NCBI GenBank assembly: GCA_021785315.1
Contig: JAJYFX010000176.1
Coordinates: 1-5,144, forward strand
Source: Actinomycetes bacterium
GTDB lineage: Bacteria; Actinomycetota; Acidimicrobiia; Acidimicrobiales; Acidimicrobiaceae
DNA: 5,144 nt
Direction: 5' to 3'
Shown here: piece by piece, positions 1 to 4,995 of the stretch
Layout of the letters: every line of letters starts with the position of its first letter
Position numbering within the stretch: the stretch's first letter is position 1
Made by a program: the position numbers and the translations under genes
The notes under the pieces: generated by a model
Database searches by the model: none
The model's input: only the letters and a program-made list of their open reading frames with translations
Told to the model about the DNA's origin: nothing

Positions 1-90
1 GGTATTTCTCCACTGATCCGATCAGATGTTATGGATTTGAAGCCCAAAGTCGGCTTCGACGGAGTCCTTCGGTGGATTCAGGCTAAATAA
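1..90 (+). CDS. C-terminal end of an unidentified protein (partial)
   Basis: The first base is in frame with an open stretch of 29 codons ending in TAA at 88-90, so this is the 3' end of a gene that starts before the window. The visible tail ends in MDLKPKVGFDGVLRWIQAK. I do not recognise it. The pattern L-x-PKV-x-F-x-x-GL-x-x-I faintly recalls the C-terminal helix of NAD-dependent epimerase/dehydratase proteins, but that is a guess from very few residues. It runs in the same direction as the ArsR-type gene, whose start lies 77 bases downstream behind its own dyad, so separate control of the two is likely. Alternative: a chance open frame at the window edge. Confidence 0.5.
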   Translation, partial: GISPLIRSDVMDLKPKVGFDGVLRWIQAK

Positions 91-113
91 ACACAACACC
101 GGCAAGGCTTACA

Positions 114-163
114 TATCAACTTGATCACTTACCGGGGACCCGTCACAGAGAAGTGAGTTGATA
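114..163 (+). promoter_or_regulatory. Interrupted inverted repeat upstream of the ArsR-type gene (candidate operator)
   Basis: The left arm is TATCAACT (114-121) followed by CACTT (126-130). The right arm is AAGTG (151-155) directly followed by AGTTGATA (156-163). All 13 bases of the right arm are complementary to the left arm once the four bases TGAT (122-125) are looped out. Inside lies CGGG-GA-CCCG (133-142). The left arm also holds a tight dyad, ATCAA-C-TTGAT (115-125). The right arm ends four bases before the ATG at 168. ArsR-family proteins usually bind short dyads over their own promoter, so an autoregulatory operator is the simplest reading. In RNA the same arms could fold over the ribosome binding region. 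No convincing -35/-10 pair could be placed. Confidence 0.5.
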
Positions 164-167
164 AAAG

Positions 168-533
168 ATGTCGAATGCTATTGGAGCGCCGTTGGCGCTG
201 TTACCTCGAAGTGTTGCAGGGCGAGCAGTCCTAGCTAAATTTTTCAATGCGGTTAGCGACCCAAATCGTCTTGCCCTCCTTGAATTTCTCGCAGAGCGTG
301 AACACACGGGAAATGAATGTGTTTCATATCTTGGTTTGGCCCAAAGCCGTGTTTCTTCACATCTCCTCTGCCTAGTCAACTGCGGATTAGTAACTCTTCG
401 TCGAGAGGGCCGCTTTGCCTATTACCGCGTAGAAGACCCAAGAGTGGTTGAGCTTGTAAAGCTGGGCGTGCAAATAGCTGCTGATCATGCAGCCTCTGTA
501 GCGGCCTGCACTCAGGTAGAAACGCGCGAATAG
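168..533 (+). CDS. ArsR-family metal-responsive repressor, CmtR-like
   Basis: This 121-residue protein is a winged-helix ArsR/SmtB repressor; family members leave their operator when metal binds. The fold is visible as FFNAVSDPNRLALLEFLA (25-42), the recognition region LGLAQSRVSSHLLCL (55-69) and the wing RREGRFAYYRVED (78-90). Instead of the ELCVC metal site of classical ArsR it has Cys68 and Cys72 in HLLCLVNCGLV, plus Cys114 near the C-terminus. This matches the C57, C61 and C102 Cd/Pb site of Mycobacterium tuberculosis CmtR in local sequence and nearly in spacing (4 then 42 residues; 4 then 41 in CmtR). An extra Cys51 is present. Cd(II)/Pb(II) sensing is therefore a reasonable inference. 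No metal efflux ATPase or transporter lies next to it in the window, so its target is unknown. The ATG at 168 follows a weak AAAAG; no better start exists. ArsR-family membership is near certain, the ligand is not. Confidence 0.88.
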   Translation: MSNAIGAPLALLPRSVAGRAVLAKFFNAVSDPNRLALLEFLAEREHTGNECVSYLGLAQSRVSSHLLCLVNCGLVTLRREGRFAYYRVEDPRVVELVKLGVQIAADHAASVAACTQVETRE

Positions 534-998
534 CGCACTAGGACGACACTTTCTGGGCTTGTAGTCAATTCTTAAGAACTATCGTGTACCAATATGCTCG
601 CTCCTGGCACAATACGGCAAAAAGGAGTTCTTGGACCTGAGCCCACCCACCGCTATCCCGCCTAAAGGGCATCTTGGTCACCGATAGAACGCTAGCCAAT
701 GAATTAATGCGTCATTAAGACTCGGGGCATGAAGGACTAATCGAAAGGCAGGCACGAGGTTGGACAGCATTACCCAAGATCCAAAAAGGCGTCATTACTA
801 ATTTTCCACCAACAGCTCCACAGGGATTTATCGTGACTGTACCTTTTGAAGTATCTCAATGGTCTGCACTGTGACATTCCTGCGAAGAATTTCATGAATG
901 TCAACTATTTGAAACCAATGAACTCTGAACAGTGGTCAAGACTTCTGTATTGGATGCCGCGATATGAGATTTAACAACCATATGATCGAACCCGGTCA
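534..998. other. Gene-poor stretch between convergent genes, possible decayed reading frame
   Basis: This stretch lies between the stop codons of the ArsR-type gene (plus) and the methyltransferase (minus). No frame on either strand is open for more than about 60 codons with a credible start. One plus-strand frame from 641 to 874 is interrupted by a single internal TAA (716-718); after it, the translation reads protein-like, for example GVITNFPPTAPQGFIVTVPF (788-847). I do not recognise it and it has no start codon with a ribosome binding site. It may be a decayed gene or chance. No terminator with a T-tract was found for either flanking gene. Confidence 0.4.
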
Positions 999-1781
999 TT
1001 AGAAAGAGTGGTCTGGCACCTTTATGCACTCCAGGCGCCTAAGTGGGATGCCAATTTCTGACCCCTCCCACTTATGAGCAATGCCCATAGCTTTCTCCAA
1101 GCGTCGCTGATCGGCAGAACGGGCATAAAGTGACTCAATAAATGAACGCACCAAATCCTGGTTGCGTAATCGGTAATTGAAGCATTTCCGATCGTCTCGA
1201 ACGACTTCAAAACCAGCATTCTTTAGACGCCTGGTCAAAGGGCCGAGGTGGATCTGATTGGGATAGGAAGGCCTGAGTTCTCGAAGGGCAAGAAGAACTC
1301 TGAAATATCTGAGGCGATCACGCCAGCTCAGCGGAAATGACCCTGGCAGGAGGAGAAGTAGCGTTCCACCGTGATTCAGTACCCGTTGAACCTCGACGAA
1401 TACCTTGTCGATGGGATCAAACAGCATCAGCGCCATTGAACACACCACAAGTTCAAACGCATTGTCGCAGAAGGGCAATTCGCAAACATCGCCCTGTGTC
1501 AGTCGGGGCATGGATTTGTCGGAAGCTTTGCCGAGTTCTCCGCTGGATCGGTCGATTCCCACCCAGATGAAACCGGGGAAACCTGCACCCAAGGGAGCGC
1601 TTCCGCAAGCGAGGTCAAGCGCCATTGCATTTTGGCTTATGTCGCCTATCAGCCATTCATAGGGATTCTGACCATCAGACAGTGTTACGCTTAGGATCTT
1701 TTCGGTGATACCTGCACGCCGTGCGTGAAACCAGTCCAGGTAGGTGGGCCACGATTCCTGGTTCTTCTTGTTTGAGTTCAT
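999..1781 (-). CDS. Class I SAM-dependent methyltransferase, substrate unknown
   Basis: This 260-residue protein has the Rossmann-type methyltransferase fold (Methyltransf_11-like). Visible motifs are motif I, ALDLACGSAPLG (54-65), which binds S-adenosylmethionine; the acidic end of strand 2 in WVGIDRSS (73-80), where Asp77 should contact the ribose; GDVCELPFCDNAFELVV (97-113); and the post-motif EVQRVLNHGGTLLLLLPG (130-147). Residues about 150-225 form an Arg/Leu-rich segment that probably shapes the substrate pocket. There is no signal peptide or membrane segment, so it is cytosolic. The ATG lies inside an ATGA overlap with the stop codon of the upstream NrtS-like gene and has no clear Shine-Dalgarno, so translation is probably coupled. 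The methyl acceptor cannot be told from sequence; small-molecule or quinone-like substrates are typical of this group. Nothing ties it biochemically to nitrate transport. Confidence 0.88.
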   Translation of the reverse strand: MNSNKKNQESWPTYLDWFHARRAGITEKILSVTLSDGQNPYEWLIGDISQNAMALDLACGSAPLGAGFPGFIWVGIDRSSGELGKASDKSMPRLTQGDVCELPFCDNAFELVVCSMALMLFDPIDKVFVEVQRVLNHGGTLLLLLPGSFPLSWRDRLRYFRVLLALRELRPSYPNQIHLGPLTRRLKNAGFEVVRDDRKCFNYRLRNQDLVRSFIESLYARSADQRRLEKAMGIAHKWEGSEIGIPLRRLECIKVPDHSF

Positions 1782-2002
1782 TGGCCCACATTTCGACTTT
1801 TCCGATACGGTACCAGATATCCAATGCTCGCCACAATAAAGGGAACGGCAAAGTTGGTTATAACTCGAAGCCAGGTCTCTGCGCTGAAGTCACCAGACAA
1901 GATTACGGATCCCTGGTTGACTGAAGAAAGCACCGTCCCTACCACTGCGGAGATAATCGCGGCGGTGGGAAGTGTAGAACCCTGCCAATCAGAACGCTGC
2001 AT
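1778..2002 (-). CDS. nrtS: NrtS-like small nitrate/nitrite transporter
   Basis: This 74-residue membrane protein has two hydrophobic segments, about 12-27 and 45-64. Between and within them are the marks I associate with the NrtS family: VVGTVLSSVNQGSVILSG (20-37) and NFAVPFIVASIGYL (50-63). NrtS proteins were described in the cyanobacterium Synechococcus sp. PCC 7002 as very small proteins that carry nitrate and nitrite across the cytoplasmic membrane, and single-copy relatives occur in many bacteria. Length and layout fit. The ATG at 2002-2000 is fixed by an in-frame TGA immediately before it. It lacks a recognisable Shine-Dalgarno; instead a perfect dyad abuts the start. The gene ends in ATGA shared with the methyltransferase start, so the two probably form one transcript. 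No nitrate or nitrite reductase is in the window to support the role. Assignment rests on motif recognition without a database search. Confidence 0.78.
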   Translation of the reverse strand: MQRSDWQGSTLPTAAIISAVVGTVLSSVNQGSVILSGDFSAETWLRVITNFAVPFIVASIGYLVPYRKSRNVGQ

Positions 2003-2016
2003 TCAACCACGGTTGA
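2003..2016 (-). promoter_or_regulatory. Perfect dyad abutting the nrtS start codon
   Basis: TCAACC (2003-2008), two bases, then GGTTGA (2011-2016) is a perfect 6+2+6 inverted repeat. It ends at the base directly before the nrtS ATG, in the place where a Shine-Dalgarno would normally sit. It could be a repressor operator overlapping the start of a short-leader transcript, or a small RNA hairpin that limits ribosome entry. It is not the cyanobacterial NtcA pattern (GTA-N8-TAC). Short dyads of this length also occur by chance. Confidence 0.35.
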
Positions 2017-2471
2017 CCATCCAGGAGGAGCCTTGCTTAACCGCTATTCTTGCCTTTCTTTGCCTCTCATTTGCGCGAATCCATAAAACACGCGTAAGGG
2101 TTCATTTCCGAAGGGTCAATCCAAAATAAAGATTGGCATTGTGTGAGTCCGAACCAAACGTGAAGAACAAGTCGATTAGTCAAGTATCTCATAGGCGGTG
2201 CGTTATCCTTTCACAATGAACGATTGTCGAGTTTTCGCTCGAAAAGTGCAAACCTGTAAAGCCATTGTTGGAAATCCAGCCAATGAAAAAGACACCTGTC
2301 GTATTATCGGGACCCAATTTGATCGTAGGATGGCGTTTCCCACGGATCAAAGAGCCCGAATTCTGACCCCATTGCGCCAAAACGTCCGGGTTGGTGAGCA
2401 TCGATGTTCTCCCATCGGGACGTCAGAGAAAGCGTCTTTCAAGACGGGTTGGCAGATTAGACAAAATGCAT
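2017..2471. other. Gene-poor stretch between nrtS and the HAD gene
   Basis: This stretch holds the upstream region of nrtS and the downstream region of the HAD gene. A plus-strand GTG-started open frame of 112 codons (2198-2536) crosses it and runs 65 bases into the 3' end of the HAD gene. A minus-strand frame (2189-2401) overlaps it. Neither translation resembles a family I know, neither has a good Shine-Dalgarno, and the overlaps speak against both. I find no convincing promoter. The stretch also contains the hairpin at 2433-2446, listed separately. Confidence 0.4.
2433..2446 (-). terminator. Possible weak terminator of the HAD gene
   Basis: CGTCTT and AAGACG flank two bases and form a perfect dyad, 25 bases beyond the HAD stop codon. 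On the minus strand it reads as a five-pair stem with a TGAA loop followed by CTTTCTCT. The T-tract is short and interrupted, so termination would be weak. Confidence 0.3.
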
Positions 2472-3167
2472 CTAGCGAAGTGGAAGCCCAATTAGCTGCT
2501 CAATTAGGTTCGTTAGACTGGAACTTTGTAAGCTAGGGGGCTCAAAGCTCCTCGGGTAGGACCGACCTCCGCGATTAATCCATCCCGTGACGAGTCCGGC
2601 TTTGGTTGCTCCATGAATATCCCACGGGTGAACTGCTACCAAGGCAAGGGCTTCAGGCGGAACACCAGCTTGGTCAGCTGCATAGTGGTAGGGTTCGGGT
2701 CTTGGCTTCCAGAGGGCAACCGCATCGACAGAGAGCTTCCTTTTAATGAAATGTTGCAGTCTGGCCTGACCAAGGAGCTTCTCGGTTAGAGCGGCACTCC
2801 CATTAGTGAGGGTGAACATGGGTATCTCTGCTTGGGTAAGCAAGGCAAATGACCGCTCAACATCTGGGTGAGGCTTCAATTTAGAAAATTCGACAAGAAT
2901 TGCCTCTGTTGCGCCAGGGTTAGTATCCATTCCTGAGGCAATGAGCACCTCTTCGAGTGCTGATTCGACCAGAGTTGAAAATTGGGCATAGTCACCAGTG
3001 GAAGCTAGAGCGAATCCATCTCGAAGAATTACCGCGAACCACCACTCCATGGCCCGAACCGGGAGGCCGAGCCCAGTGAAATTATCCCTAAGGGTTTCAA
3101 GGTTGAACAGAGTTTCATTTACGTCAAACGCTACGGCTAGTGGTCTTTTAGGCTGAACTGTAGGCAC
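2472..3167 (-). CDS. HAD-superfamily hydrolase, haloacid dehalogenase type II group
   Basis: This 231-residue cytosolic enzyme is in the HAD subfamily IA group that includes L-2-haloacid dehalogenases, which replace a halogen on C2 of a carboxylic acid with hydroxyl through an aspartyl ester. Motif I is FDVNETLF (14-21) with nucleophile Asp15 and Thr19. The cap helices follow, with WWFAVILRDG (42-51), whose Arg49 probably equals the substrate-binding Arg41 of the L-DEX enzyme. Motif II is LTNGS (120-124), motif III is WKPRPEPY (153-160) with Lys154 and Tyr160, and motif IV is VAVHPWDIHGA (177-187) with Asp183. Where characterised dehalogenases read SSN-x-WD, this protein reads AVHPWD, so the Ser and Asn of the site are replaced and dehalogenase activity is uncertain. 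Length is typical. The start is GTG at 3167, chosen for GAGGT eight bases upstream. It diverges from lspA. Confidence 0.88.
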   Translation of the reverse strand: MPTVQPKRPLAVAFDVNETLFNLETLRDNFTGLGLPVRAMEWWFAVILRDGFALASTGDYAQFSTLVESALEEVLIASGMDTNPGATEAILVEFSKLKPHPDVERSFALLTQAEIPMFTLTNGSAALTEKLLGQARLQHFIKRKLSVDAVALWKPRPEPYHYAADQAGVPPEALALVAVHPWDIHGATKAGLVTGWINRGGRSYPRSFEPPSLQSSSLTNLIEQLIGLPLR

Positions 3168-3229
3168 TTGTTTTAACCTCGCTTGGGCATTGTAGCCTCA
3201 ATTTTGTATGACTTTTTAGTGGCTCTTAT

Positions 3230-3258
3230 ATTCTCCGTTTTATCTGGTCGTAAGTCAA
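3230..3258 (-). promoter_or_regulatory. Candidate housekeeping promoter of the HAD gene
   Basis: On the minus strand TTGACT (3258-3253) is followed after 17 bases by GAGAAT (3235-3230). This fits the vegetative -35/-10 consensus at five and four of six positions. It lies about 60 bases upstream of the GTG start at 3167. The prediction is by eye only. A second -10-like TACAAT sits at 3194-3189 without a matching -35. Confidence 0.35.
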
Positions 3259-3355
3259 TCCGATTCAGTTAATGGGGATTTGAGTGGCTATAAACGTTCA
3301 GAGAAGAACTTTAGTCTTTCCTTTATTAACTATCCTCCCTAAGGCTAAACAATCA

Positions 3356-3371
3356 AAGGCCTGAAGGCCTT
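3356..3371 (+). other. Small hairpin in the lspA leader region
   Basis: AAGGCC (3356-3361), loop TGAA, then GGCCTT (3366-3371) gives a clean six-pair stem with a tetraloop. It lies about 70 bases before lspA in the divergent region of about 275 bases between the HAD and lspA genes. It is not followed by a T-tract on the plus strand, so it is not a standard terminator. The rest of this divergent region is AT-rich; a TATAAA at 3289-3294 could be a -10 box for lspA but lacks a good -35. Confidence 0.35.
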
Positions 3372-3442
3372 CATTTGCGAAGCGAACTAGAGAAAATAAC
3401 CTGAGCATTACAATTGTTGGGCAAAGGCCAGGGAGTCAAATA

Positions 3443-3958
3443 GTGCTGAAAATGGGTACCCGTAGGGAGGAGCGTCGGTGGATAGCGTCAGGAGCCGCTA
3501 TTTTTGTGGCGCTCATAGTAGATTTAGTTAGTAAACATGCTGCTGAGGTGGCCCTAGCCAGAGGGCGGCAGATACCATTGTTTGCGGGAGATTTAACCCT
3601 GCGCCTCCTTTTCAACAAGGGAGCTTCTTTAGGGGTGGGATCGAACGTGCCCCTTTTGGTTTCGATATTGGTTGTATTCGGAACTGCCGCATTAATTATC
3701 TGGTCCTTTCGCTCACCTCTCAAGTGGCTTAGGCTTTCACTTGGCTTGGCAGCTGGCGGTTCGCTTGGAAATCTGGCCGATCGTATCTTTCGTCCCCCAG
3801 GACTCTTTCGTGGCGCTGTCATTGACTGGATTTCACTTTTCCACGAAAACATTGTCTTCAATTTGGCTGATGTGTTTATTCGGATTGGGATAGTCGTCGC
3901 AGTTCTTGTATTGATTTTCGACCGATCCCTGTGGTCTCGCGATAGAACACGACTGTAG
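3443..3958 (+). CDS. lspA: Lipoprotein signal peptidase (signal peptidase II)
   Basis: LspA is an integral membrane aspartyl protease that removes the signal peptide of prolipoproteins just before the lipid-modified cysteine. All family blocks are present in this 171-residue protein: VDLVSK (26-31) in the first membrane helix, LLFNKGASLG (55-64) in the N-x-G-A region, AAGGSLGNLADR (103-114) with catalytic Asp113, GAVIDWI (124-130), and FNLADVFI (139-146) with catalytic Asp143. Four hydrophobic segments lie near 14-31, 67-88, 94-111 and 144-160. The usual Phe after GA(A/S) is Leu63 here, a mild change. The GTG at 3443 is preferred because GGGAG (3431-3435) lies seven bases upstream; an in-frame ATG at 3452 is the alternative. 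The usual partner rluD is not visible; the next gene is a sigma factor. Identity is secure. Confidence 0.96.
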   Translation: MLKMGTRREERRWIASGAAIFVALIVDLVSKHAAEVALARGRQIPLFAGDLTLRLLFNKGASLGVGSNVPLLVSILVVFGTAALIIWSFRSPLKWLRLSLGLAAGGSLGNLADRIFRPPGLFRGAVIDWISLFHENIVFNLADVFIRIGIVVAVLVLIFDRSLWSRDRTRL

Positions 3959-4024
3959 CCAAACCTTATAGGTCAGAGGTTGGTGTGGAAATTACTGGAG
4001 TATCGACTAGATGCACTTGCAAAA

Positions 4025-4038
4025 TATTCCCTGGAATA
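4025..4038 (+). promoter_or_regulatory. Perfect dyad upstream of the sigma factor gene
   Basis: TATTCC (4025-4030), CT, GGAATA (4033-4038) is a perfect 6+2+6 inverted repeat. Its right half, GGAAT, could alternatively pair in RNA with ATTCC at 4057-4061, which would place the GAGGGG ribosome binding site (4051-4056) in the loop or stem edge. GGAAT also resembles the -35 of many ECF sigma promoters, but no GTT or CGT-type -10 follows at the right distance. Function is unknown. Confidence 0.35.
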
Positions 4039-4066
4039 GATGGGGACTAAGAGGGGATTCCATAAC

Positions 4067-4627
4067 ATGCCCGATCTCGGTATGCAAATGAGTCGCGAGG
4101 ACTCGTTTGAGCGTTATGTCATACCTGAACTAGAGGTACTTGCTCGAGTGGCTTTCACGATCACCCGTAATAGCGCGGATGCTGAAGATCTGGTACAGGA
4201 GACACTTTTGAGCGCTTATCGTGCTATCGACCGCTTTGATGGGGCTCACCCCAGAGCCTGGCTGCTTACAATTATGCGAAATACGGAGAAGAAGCGCCAT
4301 CGCCGGCGCCGGCCCAACCTATTACGCGACGGAGATGCCGTTGAACGTCTGGCTTTTTCAGCACCTGATCAGGTCGATAACTCTCCCGAACAAGCGTTCA
4401 TCGAAAATGAGTTCCTTGACGTCGTCACTTCTTGCCTAGTCAACCTTCCTGATCGCCATCGTCAAGTGGTCGAGCTCATTGACATCGATGGGCTGTCCTA
4501 TGCAGAGGCAGCCGAAATAATTGGCCTACCGATTGGAACCGTTATGAGTCGTCTGCATCGTGCGAGAGCGCGAATTCGTCAGCGACTCGGTGATACCGGT
4601 GTAGCCCCGAAAAGGAGCCTTCTATGA
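4067..4627 (+). CDS. ECF-family RNA polymerase sigma factor
   Basis: This 186-residue group IV sigma factor directs RNA polymerase to stress-type promoters. Sigma region 2 covers about residues 12-84: DSFERYVIPELEVL, then DAEDLVQETLLSAYRAIDRF (38-57), PRAWLLTIMRN (62-72) and a strongly basic KKRHRRRRPN (75-84). Region 4 covers about 119-174, with LPDRHRQVVELIDIDGLSYA and a helix-turn-helix ending IGLPIGTVMSRLHRARARI (152-170), which should read the -35 box. An acidic linker separates the two. I chose the ATG at 4067 because GAGGGG lies ten bases upstream; an in-frame ATG at 4040 would add nine residues but has no comparable site. The gene shares ATGA with the following anti-sigma gene, the usual arrangement for this pair. 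Close relatives of SigR/SigH/SigE type are typical of actinobacteria; which regulon it controls is not shown by the sequence. Confidence 0.93.
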   Translation: MPDLGMQMSREDSFERYVIPELEVLARVAFTITRNSADAEDLVQETLLSAYRAIDRFDGAHPRAWLLTIMRNTEKKRHRRRRPNLLRDGDAVERLAFSAPDQVDNSPEQAFIENEFLDVVTSCLVNLPDRHRQVVELIDIDGLSYAEAAEIIGLPIGTVMSRLHRARARIRQRLGDTGVAPKRSLL

Positions 4628-4911
4628 AGCTGGGAAGTAGGATCGCGGTTCGCATTCGCTGCATGAGGACCAGAAGGATATTGCAGAACTACTGTGATGG
4701 GGAGCTTGACGACGCATCCACGAATCGCGTAGCAGCTCACATAGAAGAGTGTAGGAGATGCGGCCTTGAAGTCTCGGTTTACAAAGATATTAAGCGATCA
4801 CTTCAAACCAAATCCAAGCAGGTGAACCCCGATGCCCTTGAGCGGCTACGGGTCTTGGCGGAGCAATTAGCAAATGGGGGAAAGACTGATGGGTTCGACT
4901 ATGACGACTGA
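4624..4911 (+). CDS. Soluble zinc-finger anti-sigma factor (ZAS / zf-HC2)
   Basis: This 95-residue partner should hold the sigma factor encoded just upstream in an inactive complex. It shows the ZAS metal motif His39-x3-Cys43-x2-Cys46 (HIEECRRC) in the helix after YCDGELDD (23-30). Cys13, twelve residues before the DGEL, sits where the fourth zinc ligand of the family normally is, and an additional Cys24 is present. In ZAS proteins such as RsrA of Streptomyces, oxidation of these cysteines releases zinc and frees the sigma factor; that this one is redox-sensitive is inference. No membrane segment follows the finger, so it is cytoplasmic. The C-terminal half is charged and likely helical. The ATG at 4624 overlaps the sigma stop and follows AAAGGAG (4611-4617) by six bases; a later ATG at codon 14 would lose Cys13. 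Confidence 0.9.
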   Translation: MKLGSRIAVRIRCMRTRRILQNYCDGELDDASTNRVAAHIEECRRCGLEVSVYKDIKRSLQTKSKQVNPDALERLRVLAEQLANGGKTDGFDYDD

Positions 4912-4929
4912 GCGCACCAAAGAATACGT

Positions 4930-4995
4930 ATGTTAAATCTCCGATCGCCCAATGTATTTAGTCTGCTTCCATCCGAGTATTGGTCAAGTCAATGA
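4930..4995 (+). CDS. Possible 21-residue leader ORF, ATGA-coupled to the flavoprotein
   Basis: A short open frame starts with ATG 18 bases after the anti-sigma stop and encodes 21 residues (starting MLNLRSPNVF and ending EYWSSQ). Its TGA overlaps the flavoprotein start as ATGA. The flavoprotein ATG has no Shine-Dalgarno of its own (the bases before it are ATTGGTCAAGTCA), so coupling to this small frame would explain how it is translated. The leader's own ribosome binding site is weak, and the length is within what chance allows. It has no Cys cluster or codon run that would signal classical attenuation. Confidence 0.3.
   Translation: MLNLRSPNVFSLLPSEYWSSQ

Noticed and set aside
143..379. Minus-strand open frame of 78 codons
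   Set aside because: It lies antisense over the ArsR-type gene; the Arg/Ser-rich translation is typical of an antisense shadow.
574..632. AAGAACT / AGTTCTT inverted repeat after the ArsR-type gene
   Set aside because: Seven-base arms 45 bases apart with no T-tract or other context are expected by chance.
710..797. Direct repeat GCGTCATTA at 710-718 and 789-797
   Set aside because: A single nine-base repeat with no further similarity around it; no sign of a mobile element end or target duplication.
1824..2129. Plus-strand open frame of 101 codons
   Set aside because: It overlaps the nrtS-like gene on the other strand, and the motif match of nrtS is much stronger.
3436..3861. Minus-strand open frame of 141 codons
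   Set aside because: It is fully antisense to lspA, whose catalytic motifs are intact; its Pro/Lys/Arg-rich translation shows no family.
3959..3983. Hairpin CCAAACCT / AGGTTGG after the lspA stop, considered as a terminator
   Set aside because: The stem has a bulge, a competing fold (ACCT-TAT-AGGT) exists, and no T-tract follows.
3987..4007. GGAAAT followed by CGAC, considered as an autoregulatory ECF promoter
   Set aside because: The gap of 11 bases is far too short for an ECF -35/-10 pair, and no other -10 fits.
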